DNA of 64,000 bases. It comes from Tretioscincus oriximinensis (Eukaryota; Chordata; Lepidosauria; Squamata; Gymnophthalmidae). Location of the stretch: contig JAJVDF010000298.1 in NCBI GenBank assembly GCA_022410635.1, positions 1,005,860 through 1,069,859 of the forward strand, given 5' to 3'. Within the stretch, counting starts at the first letter, position 1. Every line of letters begins with the position of its first letter. Position numbers and translations under genes: made by a program. Positions 40,641-51,335 of this stretch are shown here, one piece after another. Under the pieces are notes generated by a model. That model was not told the DNA's origin. It saw only the letters and a program-made list of their open reading frames with translations, and did not search any database.

Positions 40641-41125
40641 TACATCAATCAGGTGTTTGCAGCCATACAGAAAAGTGTTTTTTCCCATTGGCAAAAGCCC
40701 TTTCCCAATGGAAAACACAGCAAATGCGAACAGTTTACATTTATAACCACCCAGAGTGGCTTTGCTTTAATTGGACACAGGAATGCAGACAACAGTAACT
40801 TTGATTCTGTAGCTCTATCTAGGTGCTGTTCACGAATTCTAAACACAGACCTTTGCAGGTACAATGGTGTATCAGCTCATTTTCTCAGGAGGCTTGTCAG
40901 ACTGGTTCAAGATTACTTCTTTCCCACGTATAGAACTTTAAATCTGAAAAAATAAACTAAAGTGCATAGAAACTAAGCAGATCGAAATGTTTCATTGATT
41001 GCCCTAGAAAGGTAAGTGAAATTCAAGTAAAGGCAACATTTTTGCAAATGGGAACAAATATCGTGGGAGGGAATCTCATAAAACATGAATTCCATCTAAC
41101 TATGACCAGTCCCCTAACATTCTCT
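40641..41125. other. Unassigned sequence
   Basis: GTTTGCAGCCATACAG to CTTTAAATCTG could be unique. No exon signature. Confidence 0.3.
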
Positions 41126-41129
41126 CAAT

Positions 41130-41475
41130 TATCCATCAATATCTATCATCTTATCTCCTATATCATCAATCAGTCATCTGTCTACTATCTTATATCTTAT
41201 CTATCCTGTCAATTCTATCAATCAATCAATCGATCAATCAGTCTAGCTATCTAGATATTTTTATCTATCTTACCTAGCATATTTATTTTTCTATTTTATG
41301 TCTCTTATCTCTCTCTCCCTCCTCCCCACTCTCTCTCTATCATCCTTCCAGTTATCTTTCTTTGACTGACATCTAAAAGTCAGTACATGCATATAAATAT
41401 AGATTGAGAGAAAGAGAAAGAGAGAGAGAGAGAGAGAGAGGATGGATAAATGAATGGATGGATGGATGGATGGAT
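41130..41475. repeat. Cluster of simple repeats
   Basis: (ATCT/ATCA)n 41130-41280, CT-rich 41300-41345, (GA)n 41406-41440 and (GATG)n 41441-41475. Confidence 0.9.
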
Positions 41476-42220
41476 ATATATTTTAAGGGGCAAGATTTAT
41501 TCCCATGTTGCCAACCATTGTTTTGTGAATACCATTGACAGAAGGTTTAAATTGCCAGAAATAAGAGCATAAGAGAGAAAAGAAGGAGAAAAATGAAGAT
41601 GCATGCAGTTCTAGAACCGCAGGAATCTGATCCTCTTCCCAAGGGCGGAGAAAGTGACAGGCCCAAAGGTTGTTCTGAGGCCCTAATGACAGTTCCTGAC
41701 CCCAGGCTAAGCGATGAAGGATGCTTCATTTGTCTCCATTTTCCTTCTCCTTTCCCCTGCTTTTAGTCAGGTTAACCTGTGTGCATCTATCACACGTCTG
41801 AGTAAGTCAGAAGCATCTCTAGGGACGCTGCATAATTGACAGCAGAGAGGATGTTTATGTATGTGTGTATATATTAATATGTATACCTTGAAGCATGAGG
41901 GAAGAAGGAGGTTTGGGCCTGTATTGCAAAAGATTTCTGGGGAGCCAGGGAACGGCCTAGTAATAGAGTGAAAGAAATGAAGACTCTCAACTGTTCCTCC
42001 TGAGTCTTCACATAAATATTAGCAAAAACTCCTGATTCTTACATGTACAAACTTAGGTAGGCGAGCATGTATATGTTCTAAATAAAAGCATAAATTCCAA
42101 TGAAGGGCAATTAAAAAATTAACCCCAAGGAAGAAAACCAAAATCCGGACAGAAATTTGGTGAACTGATGCTTTTTACTTATGATAGTGTGAATGAATTT
42201 ACGAATTTATATCCTGCCCT
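41476..42220. other. Unassigned sequence
   Basis: 41540-41760 is G/C-moderate and repeat-free; no splice-flanked ORF is apparent. 42190-42222 is a reverse LINE tail (AATTTATATCCTGCCCTTCACCC). Confidence 0.3.
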
Positions 42221-42222
42221 TC

Positions 42223-42745
42223 ACCCAAAGACGAATACATCTGTTCTATCTTCCCCATCATGTTAATAGTAGTGTTAATAGCTCAGTCACTTAGGAATTC
42301 GTCTCTTGCCTGGGAGATGGGGTTTCGAAGCCCTGTGTGGGACGTGGGGAGGGGTGAGCACCTTCCACTAGCCTGTAGCTCTAGCCAACCCAGCTATTTG
42401 AAAGCATGAATTGCAAGAAATTGCAACTGACTGCAAGTAGATACATGGGAACCACCAGAGCCTGGTGGGAAAGATAGAATGTCAGCCTTAGGGCAAAAAT
42501 ACCCTTGTAAGCCGCTTTGAGTCCCTTTGAAAGGATGAAAAGCGGGGAATAAGAACCCAGTTCTTCTTCTTCTATTTATTTATCTAACTGAATTGTAGGT
42601 TGCAAATCTATTTTGTTTCAAACAGCTGAGTTGACTAGCCCTGAAAGTCAGTAGAGGGGGCTCACCCCTTTCCATGTCTGACTCGGGGCCTCGAAATCAA
42701 AAATCTCAGTTGAAAGGCTGGCTCTTAACAACTGCACCGTTCACT
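42223..42745 (-). mobile_element. SINE type B', split by a forward SINE B
   Basis: 42223-42268 (ATCTTCCCCATCATGTTAATAG) and 42576-42745 (GGTTGCAAATCTATTTTG, CACCCCTTTCCATGTCTGAC, CTTAACAACTGC) are reverse SINE B' parts. Confidence 0.75.
42271..42575 (+). mobile_element. tRNA-derived SINE, type B, full-length
   Basis: A box TAGCTCAGTCACTTAGG, B box GGGTTTCGAAGCCC, full body, GTAAGCCGCTTTGAGTCCC, GCGGGGAATAAGAACC, (CTT)n tail. Inserted in an older SINE B'. Confidence 0.9.
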
Positions 42746-42907
42746 CCCAGGAAAAATCACAAGAATAAATGAAAAATGTAGCATACCTACAACATCTATA
42801 TTGCTAAATTGTATCACGGTAACTGACCTTCTTAGCGAGCTGAGTCAAATGCATCAAATGCACATGATTGCTGGATTGCCATTCAACCCGCCTTTTTAAC
42901 AAGGCCA

Positions 42908-42989
42908 ACATTCCAATTGGCCAATCACCACTAAAACTGCACTCGCCGACGTTCCAGTTGGCCAATCAACACTAAAACTGCTCTGATTC
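42908..42989. repeat. Two tandem 41-bp units with inverted CCAAT boxes
   Basis: Unit one has ATTCCAATTGGCCAATCACC, unit two has TTCCAGTTGGCCAATCAACA, both followed by ACTAAAACTGC. Each unit contains TTGGCCAATCA, CCAAT motifs on both strands. A looser third match (TCTGTTGGCCAGTAAC) lies at 43019-43034. Confidence 0.8.
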
Positions 42990-43034
42990 ACCAGAGCCCC
43001 ATGCCACCCAACCCAGATTCTGTTGGCCAGTAAC

Positions 43035-43560
43035 AGGCCCACATCACCTAGTCCCAGGCGATGCAGGGCCAAGCCAGCCAGAGAGCCCATGCAGGTAACC
43101 CATGCTAACATTTGTGGGCTTGGCACCTAGCATTTAATATATAATTCTGGTAAGACAGCACTGAGAGAAAGACCTAGTGCAGCAATGACTTATGGGCCAT
43201 GCCATGCCACAAATACAAGGCAATGCAACAAGAGGAAACAGAGTGGAATATTGAAAGTGAATAGATATGCAGCTGCAAATGGGTCATTCCAGATATAGAG
43301 TAAATTCCAGAATAAAACAGAATGTGGGGATGGAACCGAACGTGACTATTTCTTTGTGCAGACCCAAAGCAAAACTACATTTTATACAGCAAAGAAAAGT
43401 TTGTGTTGAAGTTCTTGCTGACTTAAAGACTTACAAGAAAATTTTATCAGATTTCATTTTCCAATCACCCTTTTTCCCAAGCTTGGCTAGAGTGGCAAAG
43501 AAAACAAAACGGCTGCTAACTTCTAGAGGTGATTGATGCTTAAACAGCCGATCAACTTCT
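43035..43560. other. Unassigned sequence
   Basis: No gene or repeat recognised. Confidence 0.3.
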
Positions 43561-44435
43561 TTTATTGCTTCAAAATAAAATAATCATAAGGTAAATTACT
43601 TCACATCAAGACACCAGAGAAAACCAATTTAATTTCTGTAATATAAGACAACAGTGAGTACTAAATCTTGTGAGAGAATAAATCTGGTGACTTTCAGAAG
43701 AGGCTGTAAGTGCTAAGTATATCATGACCAAAATTAACATATGAACTTCAAATCTATGTGCCTATTTGAAATCTGATTTAACAAACTGCTCTTATTAAAG
43801 TCAATGCAAGAGCGTTCCATTAAAGAAACAAATGAATGTTGAACTGTATGCGAGATAAATAATTTTTCCCCACCCTAAGCAGAATGCATTAACTTAACAA
43901 GTAACGATCTAAATTATGTATTAAACTCAATTACTTTTTATTACTGCTTTCCAATTATGGTGATGTGATTGATTTCATTTTTATTAGGGGACCAGTTTTG
44001 ATTTTACCTGTATCTTGACTTTGACAACTACAAAGGAGAAATTACTCACAGGGAAATTGTAATTGAGTTGATCCTCTGAGGTTCTTCAACAGCAATAATG
44101 CAAAGGTTGGTAATGAGGAATAGCCATTATGATTACAAGATATAATACATTACAATCACTTCCATAGTGTTTAAGGCTATTACCAAGCTGAAAGTATTTA
44201 ATAGGTTAATATTCTATGATTCAGTCTTCATTGAAAGCATTGCACATAGTACTTGCAGGCTTGTATGTATTCGGCCAGGATTATATTATCATTTTCCCAA
44301 TTTGGGGGATAAACAGCTCTTTGACTAGTACTATGTCTTTGCTCCCAGCGACCATTATGCCAAGTTTATGTTCTTACGTGGGTCAACAGCTACTTGCATG
44401 GATTACAAAGAAATAGCTTTGTTAGGGTGCTTACT
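43561..44435. promoter_or_regulatory. Candidate conserved non-coding block
   Basis: Repeat-free A/T-rich DNA with many ATTA/TAAT words (CAATTACTTTTTATTACTG, CCAATTATGGTGATG, GAAATTGTAATTGAG). Texture only; no conservation data. Confidence 0.25.
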
Positions 44436-44439
44436 CTTT

Positions 44440-44760
44440 AGATGTTTAAAATTGCTATTTCTTTTCAATTGAGGAAAACACATTTGCAAGGATGTCTCCA
44501 CTTACCTTCAAACACCCTTGCTGTTTCTTTTGTTTCTTGTTTCTGCACTACGTTTCTAGGTATTTACATTCCATCATATGGCCTAAAAGTCATTGCTGCA
44601 CTTATTTTACTACAATTCCCAGCATTCTCTGCCAGCCGAGAGCNGGCCCAGAGCCAATGAACTTTTTACAGCTAACCTCGAAGCCTCGCAAGATATTCCA
44701 TGTTTCTGTTAGAAGAGCTGCAGATTTTTAATGAGTCGTGAAATCCCAAGCAACATCCTC
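44440..44760 (+). repeat. Unclassified repeat RC, copy 2
   Basis: TTTTACTACAATTCCCAGCATTCTCTGCC (44608-44636), AGAGCCAATGAACTTTTTAC and AAGCCTCGCAAGATATTCC match the other RC copies in order. The beginning is diverged. Confidence 0.6.
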
Positions 44761-45055
44761 TTGATGTGTCAATATATTCCACTGTTCAGCCATAATACTA
44801 TTTGAAAACAAACAACAACAACATTATCTATACAAGAATGCAAACTTGCAGTAGTGAGCAAGTTCAATTTTATTCCTGTGTAATCACCAATAACAGAAAT
44901 CTTGAATATTGCAATTTTTGTTGAAATAAAACTATATTTGTAATTATAACAGATGGGAATCTGAAGTTTTGGGGAAAAAATTAAGCACATGTCCCGATAC
45001 AGCTTTATCTGAAAAGTTGTGACTATTTTTTTTTTCTTAGGGCACATCACCGTGA
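44761..45055. other. Unassigned sequence
   Basis: No gene recognised. Confidence 0.3.
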
Positions 45056-45059
45056 CAGA

Positions 45060-45490
45060 GTTTGCCTCACTACCTATTCATCATTCACCACCACCACCAT
45101 TACTTTCAGGCTCCAACTGCTGCCAACACACTCCTTGATGAGCCCCATAGAGCTTTGCTGCACTTGCCTGGCTACAATCCCCAGCATTCTCTGCAAGCCT
45201 GCCCACAGTTCCCAAGCATTCTCTGCAAGTAAACAGCCAATGAACAATTAGTCTCACCTTGAAGTCTCGTGCGATTTGCTATGATTTCACTGCTGAGAGG
45301 GTACCCATGTTGCTTATGTTCGGATTTTACAAAATGCCCACCACTGAATCACACAACATGTGGTGTCTAGTTATTCTGCAACAACAGACCATTTCAGCAA
45401 ATGGATCACTTATATGCATGGCTTATACGCAAGGTGATGTTGCGTATATTTGGTTGAAATCGTGCTTTGGGTTGTGCAATTAGAAAGAGC
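45060..45490 (+). repeat. Unclassified repeat RC, copy 3
   Basis: GGCTACAATCCCCAGCATTC, CAGTTCCCAAGCATTCTCTG, CCAATGAACAATTAG, TGAAGTCTCGTGCGATTTGC, then GGATTTTACAAAATG and GTGGTGTCTAGTTATTCTGC parallel to 51770-51815. It extends the family to roughly 400 bases. Confidence 0.65.
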
Positions 45491-45915
45491 TAAACTGTTT
45501 CATTCTAANCTTTTGTATTTCAGGCACAGTTCAGTACTAAATGTTCCAGAAGTGTAATATTATCACTGCTATTCCCAGGACAAGTGACAGTTGATGAACA
45601 CATCCCAAATTCTGGGAAAGTATTGTTTCAGCTACGTCTGACACTAGTAACAAATTGTTCAAGCTGGATTCTGGGTACCTTAGCTTGGCAAGAAATACAG
45701 GTGGGAGAGAGGAGGCAATTCACATGTTTCTACCTTGTCGGTGACATAAAGGAGATCATTAGAGAAGGTGACAAGTTCCAACTCCGAATGGTGTGATCTC
45801 ATTATCTGTTGCTACGGTGGATGGCATGCCTGTGAAAGAAGATTTCATGGCGCATGGTGCACAATAAATATTAATGTTCTCAGTAAATATGTCTGTGTCT
45901 TTCAGAAAAAACGCC
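45491..45915. other. Unassigned sequence
   Basis: No gene or repeat recognised. Confidence 0.3.
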
Positions 45916-45920
45916 AAAAT

Positions 45921-46031
45921 GGACCTAAACTATTTTAAAGCTTATCAAGCCTGCTTGGTTTTCTTTGTCATTTACAAAGAAAACCAAGAAGGTTTGATAA
46001 GTTTTTAAAACGTATAGTTGTCTGTTTTAGG
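45921..46031. repeat. Long hairpin, arms about 45-50 bp
   Basis: TATTTTAAAGCTTATCAAGC with CTTGGTTTTCTTTGT faces ACAAAGAAAACCAAG with GTTTGATAAGTTTTTAAAACG across a 5-6 base turn near 45970. Outer bases (CCTAAAC / GTTTTAGG) also pair. Could be a tiny foldback element. Confidence 0.85.
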
Positions 46032-46123
46032 TTGCAAGGTGGAGGGATCATTTAGTGCCCAAAAAGGGTGGGTGTTGGTGGCAGGGGAATCATGGCGAAA
46101 AATAGCAGTTGGGAAAGCAGCAG

Positions 46124-46348
46124 TAGGGTGACCAGATGACGCCTTTGGGGGGTGGGGGGGGTTGAAAACCCAGTTTTGGGGTGCCTCCCAGTTGTTTCTG
46201 AGGAAAAAACTTTCAAAAAAAGATTTTTTTCATTTTTTTTCATTTTTTTATTTTTTTTTCCTCAGAAAAAAACAGGAGGCAACCCCAAAACAGGTTTTCA
46301 AAACACACAACCCCCCCCCCCCAAAAAAGGGGTCATCTGGTCAGCCTA
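46124..46348. mobile_element. Foldback DNA element FB1, hAT-like TAGGG end
   Basis: TAGGGTGACCAGATGACGCC to TCTGGTCAGCCTA. Flanks AGCAGCAG and AGCAGCTT may be an imperfect 8-base duplication. The TAGGG terminus fits the hAT YARNG pattern better than the TAGGC copies. Confidence 0.87.
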
Positions 46349-46365
46349 AGCAGCTTTTATTTGAG

Positions 46366-46700
46366 ATCCAGTCTGGTGTAGTGGTTAGAGCGTCAGATGT
46401 TTATCTGCTAATCTCCTAATTCAATTCTGCATTCTTTCACAAAAGCCAGCTTGGTTACCTTGGGTTAGTCAGAGTTCTTCAGAGTTCTCTCAGACCCACC
46501 TACTTCACAAGGTGTGTGCTTTGATTCCCTTTAGGTTGAAAGAAGGGGGTATAAAAACCAACTACTACTCCTGTTCCTCTTCCTCTACCCTTCTCCTNNT
46601 CCTTCTTTTCCTCTTCCTCTTCCTTCTCCTCCTCCTCCTTCTTCTCCACTCCCTCCTCCTCTTTCCCTTCCCCCCTCCTTTTCTCCCTCTTTCTTCCATT
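46366..46700 (+). mobile_element. SINE type A with expanded pyrimidine tail
   Basis: Head TCTGGTGTAGTGGTTAGAGC, AAAAGCCAGCTTGGTTACCT, CCCACCTACTTCACAAGGTG, GATTCCCTTTAGGTTGA, GGGGTATAAAAACCAAC, followed by about 130 bases of C/T-only tail (46570-46700, two Ns). Confidence 0.85.
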
Positions 46701-47290
46701 TACCTGACTGAGGCAGCCAATTTCAAGTAGGTAGAAAGAAGCCTTCAAAGTAAAGGATAATGTCTTTATTTTCTACAGTTAATAATGATTCCTAAACCAT
46801 TGGTAGTGAAGAATAATGCACTTCCCAACTTTACACTTTATAATCTTTGTTTGAAGCCCATGCCAAATGGAGGGGAATGCAGATTGGGAGCTTTTTTTCT
46901 TTGTTTCTTTTTTAAGTTTAGGCTGAGGANTGGTCCCAGTGATTAGCAAGCTTGAAGCACCTGCTCTTCCCATCACCAATTTCCAAACATCTGTTTCTTA
47001 CCTAGAGTGAACTGCTATTAAGCAACATTCTGGAGCAGCAAGATGAGCCTCAGAGAAGAGCAGATAGTGCAGAGCATGCCTTCTGGTTTCAGACAAACTC
47101 AGTTCACCCACAGTCACCCCAATTTGTCTAAGGAATGGAACATATGTTATGGTCATAGGTTCTGTCCATCTACAAGCTGGATCCTACCATCTACAACTGG
47201 GGGCTGCTATAGTCTACTCAGCCATGTGGATAGCCAAGCTTTGTACCGAGATTGTCCAGAATAAGACTAAGTGGGGACAGAGTCATAACG
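46701..47290. other. Unassigned sequence
   Basis: A forward ORF at 47043-47264 shows no known motif. No repeat recognised. Confidence 0.3.
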
Positions 47291-47291
47291 T

Positions 47292-47956
47292 GCATTTAAT
47301 GTCATCAGCACACTTGGCTACTTCACTATTTACCTCGGCATCCAGATCATTTATAAATATATTGAAAATCAAGGGCCCCAGTAGAGACCCCTGGGGTACC
47401 CCACTTCTTACCTTCTTAGCTCTTTCCACTCAGAGAACTGTCCATTTATTACGACCCTCTATTTTCTATCTTTTAGCCAATTTCCAATCCAGGACAAAGT
47501 CTGTCCTCTTATACCATGAGTATGGAGCTTTTTTAGAAGCCTTTGATGAGGGACTTTATCAAAAGCCTTCTGAAAATCTAGATAGACAATATCAACTGGA
47601 TCCCCGTTATCTACATGTTTGTTAACACTCTCAAAGAATTCTAACAAGTTAGTAAGGCATGATTTACCTTAGCAGAAGTCATGCTGAGTTTCATTCAGCA
47701 ATGCATTCTTCTCCATGTGTTTAGTAATTTTGGCCTTAATTATGGTTTCCAACACTTTACCTGGAACTGATGTTAAACTGATGGGTCTATAGTTTCCAGG
47801 ANCACCCCGGAATCNTTTTTTGAAGATTGGTGTTACATTAGNTACCCTCCAATTTACTGGTACTANGCCTGATCTTAAGGAAAGATTAAATATTTTGGTT
47901 AGAAGTTCAGCAATTTCGCATTTGAGTTCTTTAAGAATTCTTGGTTGATACNACTA
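47292..47956 (-). pseudogene. CR1 reverse transcriptase, N-terminal half
   Basis: The reverse strand gives NYRPISLTSVPGKVLET (about 47750-47800), VYLDFQKAFDKVPHQRL (RT block A with the catalytic Asp) and GQTLSWIGNWLKDRK, then the segment shared with 15138-15338. Several Ns and frame breaks. Together with 14550-15338 it covers most of the CR1 RT. Confidence 0.9.
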
Positions 47957-47959
47957 CTA

Positions 47960-48025
47960 TGTTCATTAGCTTTAAGCCACCCTGGGGTTCACTAGAAGGA
48001 TATAAAGGAATAATAATAAATTCCT
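47960..48025 (+). mobile_element. LINE/SINE tail
   Basis: TTTAAGCCACCCTGGGGTTC, then GGATATAAAGGAATAATAATAAA, a GTAAGCC-type 3' end. Confidence 0.5.
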
Positions 48026-48595
48026 GTCATAAAGATCTGTTGTCTCCTGTTATCAATGGGAAAGGAAACAAGAAAGCAAAGTGGTAACTTTTGCCTCTAC
48101 AATTCCCTGCAAAGTGAGTGTGAAAAAAACCCAGTGCACACCATGGAGTAAAAAGTGAAATGGAGTTTAAAACCGGAATAAGCCAATCACCTGTCCATGC
48201 ATACTTACCTCCATAATGCATGCTGTGATCTGCAGTCCTGGCTGGCTTATACCTTCTCATGGTATTGCAAAGTCCTGCATGGCGCTGGCTCACACCAGGG
48301 CTGTAGGCAACTGATCATTTTCATGCTGATGGCTGAAAAAATCACAATTCTAGTATTTCACAANGAGAGAACTTTTTCGGAGTGGGTCCCAGGAGGGATA
48401 ATAAAATCTCTGTTGTTATCATGAATATCCTACAATGCCGGTAAAGAAATCTCATATGCATGGATCCACAGGCCTGGAACCTCACTGTTTCCTTGCAAAC
48501 ATTTGAGTGCAGATTCAAAGACGCAAACAACCTGTTAGTCTGGTTCAGAAACCAAGAAGGTGCAGTACGTCTCGTACACCATGAAATTTTATTCT
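48026..48595. other. Unassigned sequence
   Basis: No gene recognised. Confidence 0.3.
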
Positions 48596-48597
48596 TC

Positions 48598-48935
48598 TTA
48601 TGATAAGCTACTGGATTTTCCAACAGCTGTTTTCTTTTCTTGAAGTATCTTCAGGCACCTGTGATGTCGCTTTGTAGTGCTACAAGATATAACATAATGC
48701 ATGCAACTTTCTGTACTGCAAACACCTTCCTCTGGATCAATAGAAGTCGTGATAGTCAATTGAAATTCCTGGCAGCAGAGCAGATAATCTGGCACCTGCT
48801 GATGAAATGAGTCAAAGGCCTTTCCAAGCAGCACGGCACTTTCTGATGAGTCTATGGGCATGAAAAGAGTTACGTATGTGTGTGCTAATTTTGCACTGCC
48901 TGCCACAGATACATGAGCCAGGTTTGCTTGTACAG
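48598..48935 (-). CDS. Uncharacterised ORF, possible exon or pseudogene
   Basis: On the reverse strand an open frame of about 110 codons has balanced amino-acid composition: SVAGSAKLAHTYVTLFMP, AFDSFHQQVPDYLLCCQEFQ, STESCMHYVISC. I do not recognise a domain. There is no ATG at the start; the frame is entered from a stop about 12 codons upstream of the first GTG, and an acceptor-like TTCTTACACTCCAG lies just upstream on the reverse strand. It is not in a recognised repeat. Chance ORF, exon and decayed transposon gene are all possible. Confidence 0.18.
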
Positions 48936-49300
48936 GCAGTTATAGGAACTGGAGTGTAAGAATTTCTTTTCTTTTATTTGAAATTGTATTCAATGCTAAG
49001 CTTTGAGTCCTAAGAATATGAACCACAAGGCCCTTTCCTGAGATAAATGCCGCTTATGGAACAGCAGGGCTGGGTTAACTGTTACCCAAAGTGCACCACA
49101 GAGGAGGTCCTTCAATGAACGTCACATTAGTTAGGGCTTCACAGTATGAACAGAACGCATTTTGCTCCCTGAACTTGAGTCATTTGCTAGCAAAAAGGTA
49201 CGTTCATGTTTAAGCCTGGGGAATTCAGAGGAAATCTGTCTTCTGTAATGGAAGAGGCAGCATTTTAGCCTTTACTGTGAAAGAACTGGAAACAAATAAA
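48936..49300. other. Unassigned sequence
   Basis: Nothing recognised. Confidence 0.3.
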
Positions 49301-49309
49301 ACGAATGCA

Positions 49310-49430
49310 TGAATCTGTCTATCCATCCATCTATCCATCCATCTATCCATCTATCTATCCTCTATCTATCCTCAATCTATATCTATATCTATATGTATCT
49401 ATCTATCTATCTATCTATCTATCTTAAGAT
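49310..49430. repeat. (ATCC)n/(ATCT)n microsatellite
   Basis: TATCCATCCATC units change into (TATC)n at 49395-49425. The forward ORF through it is spurious. Confidence 0.95.
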
Positions 49431-49499
49431 CTGCAGAAGATGCCCTCCTGGTTGTGTCACCTCCCTTGGTAGAAAAAAGAGTGGGAATAGGATAAGGCC

Positions 49500-49650
49500 T
49501 TCTCCATGGCGGCCCCCAGACTACCTCTTCCCCTTGAGGTATACTATTCACCATCTCTGTATGCATTCAGAAGTCTACTGAATACTCATCATTTTAATCT
49601 ACTCTTTTGTTGGAAAAAATTGTATCTTCTCTACTTTAGGGGCATTGTTT
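49500..49650 (+). mobile_element. L2-like LINE ORF end
   Basis: Forward translation MAAPRLPLPLE, YYSPSLYAFRSLLNTHHFNLLF is the C-terminal end of an L2-type ORF2, parallel to 61045-61160. Confidence 0.6.
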
Positions 49651-49673
49651 TAATACATTATTCTGTTTTTAAT

Positions 49674-49732
49674 GTTGGATTAGATGGGTCCTAGCCTAAT
49701 TCAGCAGGGCTCCTCTTATGTTCTTATGTTCA
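49674..49732 (+). mobile_element. CR1 LINE 3' terminus, very short
   Basis: GTTGGATTAGATGGGTCCTA, TTCAGCAGGGCTCCTCTTATGTTCTTATGTTC. Confidence 0.8.
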
Positions 49733-51110
49733 CTGTGAGGAAGTCTGCGCAACACCTCCATGTTGCCGATGGTCAACCTTCCATCTGCCGTACAGACTGG
49801 TATTAAGCACCACCATTTTGTAGGTGGGTCTTCCAGTGCAGGCCTGGAACATGATCAAAATTTGCCTTTTATAATGATCTTAAATACCACAACCATCCAT
49901 TTGCAGATAATGTTGGATTGTACAATCGCCTTTAATCATAAGCATCAGAATAAGTTCTGGTTTATCAAGATGTTCAACAGTTTGCTTTGTAGGATCTCAA
50001 AGAGGCAGTGGTTTGAACAACAGAAAACATGTTACGTGCTTCTGCAAATACATTTTCCCATTTCCTGAATTTACCACACAGAAACCATAAACTTAACACT
50101 TCTATTTAAACCACTTCTTAAAAAAAAGAAAATAAACTAAATTACTCTAAAAAACTAAAGTGTGTTAGTTTTTAAGATACAGCCATTAGCAGTACTAAGC
50201 ACTCCAGTCCTATAAACATTGTTTTAATGCCAAATAAATGCCTTTGATCAAATGGCAGCTTTGGAAAATTATGCAAATAACATTCTGCAAAAAAAGAAGA
50301 GAAACAGAGGAAGAGAATAAAATGTAAGAATCTCCACCTCAATCTAAGCACTTTGAAAAGCTTCGGAAAAGTAAGTGTTCTCTTTTGTAACCCTAAGAAA
50401 AAGAGTTTGTTTACAAATCTTACATTGAAATTTAAGTTACTAGCCAACGCAACAGGTTTATCGTGACACGTCACTTTAGATTGGAGTTTAATTTATGAAG
50501 ATTGCTTTACCTGAAGCTATGGTAATCTATGCCTTTGGAGAAATTCACACACTGGCNCATTTCGAATGCGGTCAAAAAGTGTCGTATTTCACTATGACAA
50601 TGTAATCACAGATCCACATTAAAAAGTCATTATTGTTTAGAATCCAGCTTGGCTTGAAAAACACTTACTATAAAATTCAACAGCCTTTGTAAATTACCCA
50701 AAAGGTTTACTCAAGAATACAAGGTGCTACGATTTAAATCTGGAACTTACAAGTTTATTGATTGTATGGGATTTTTAGGTCACCGCATTTACGGGAAATT
50801 ATTAGAGAGTAATCAGAGTAATAAAGTCACCAGTGGAAGTTCATAAATAATTATGAATTGAATTTTCTTTATCAAGCCTTAAGATCTGTAAATGAAGTTA
50901 ACTGTCTCCTATTTTCTTTGCAACGTTGCCTAGAAAAAAAATCAATTTCAATAATAGAAATAAAACACCATATATATTTTCANATTTCTTACCCCTTCGT
51001 TTTCCAGGAAAAGATACCTCTATTAAAGAAGTTATGTAAGACCGGTTTCGTTTTCTGGCAACAGAAGATGTGTGCATTTGCTTATCAAAGAATAGCAGGA
51101 GTTCTTAAAT
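49733..51110. other. Unassigned sequence
   Basis: Mostly unique-looking A/T-rich DNA. ORFs of about 100 codons at 49760-50068 (+), 50172-50474 (-) and 50858-51181 (+) lack motifs. Confidence 0.3.
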
Positions 51111-51112
51111 GG

Positions 51113-51335
51113 GGCTGCATCCAGACTGCAGGGTTTTTTAGTGCCATTCCCCTTTATTGTGTGACAAAGGGTTTCCTGTGAGCTAACATGCACAATTGTT
51201 TTGGTGCTTGCACACTTGAAATGTCATGAGATTTCCCATTGTGCAACACAATCTGTTGTGTTTTCTTAAAAAAAAAAACTCCCTCTCCTATTGTTCTTTA
51301 TGTGATGCAGCTTCTGAATGGGCCAACCAGGGTCA
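51113..51335. mobile_element. Possible DNA-element end (GGCTGCATCC type)
   Basis: GGGGCTGCATCCAGACTGCAGGG resembles the left end of 27977-28262. A partner end is not identified; TGTGATGCAGCTTC at 51301-51314 is one candidate. Confidence 0.35.

Noticed and set aside
40161..40955. 264-codon Thr/Ala-rich ORF and its reverse Val- and Ser-rich shadows
   Set aside because: The frame is open only because the (CTA/CTG)n repeat has no stop codon in these frames. No domain lies outside the repeat.
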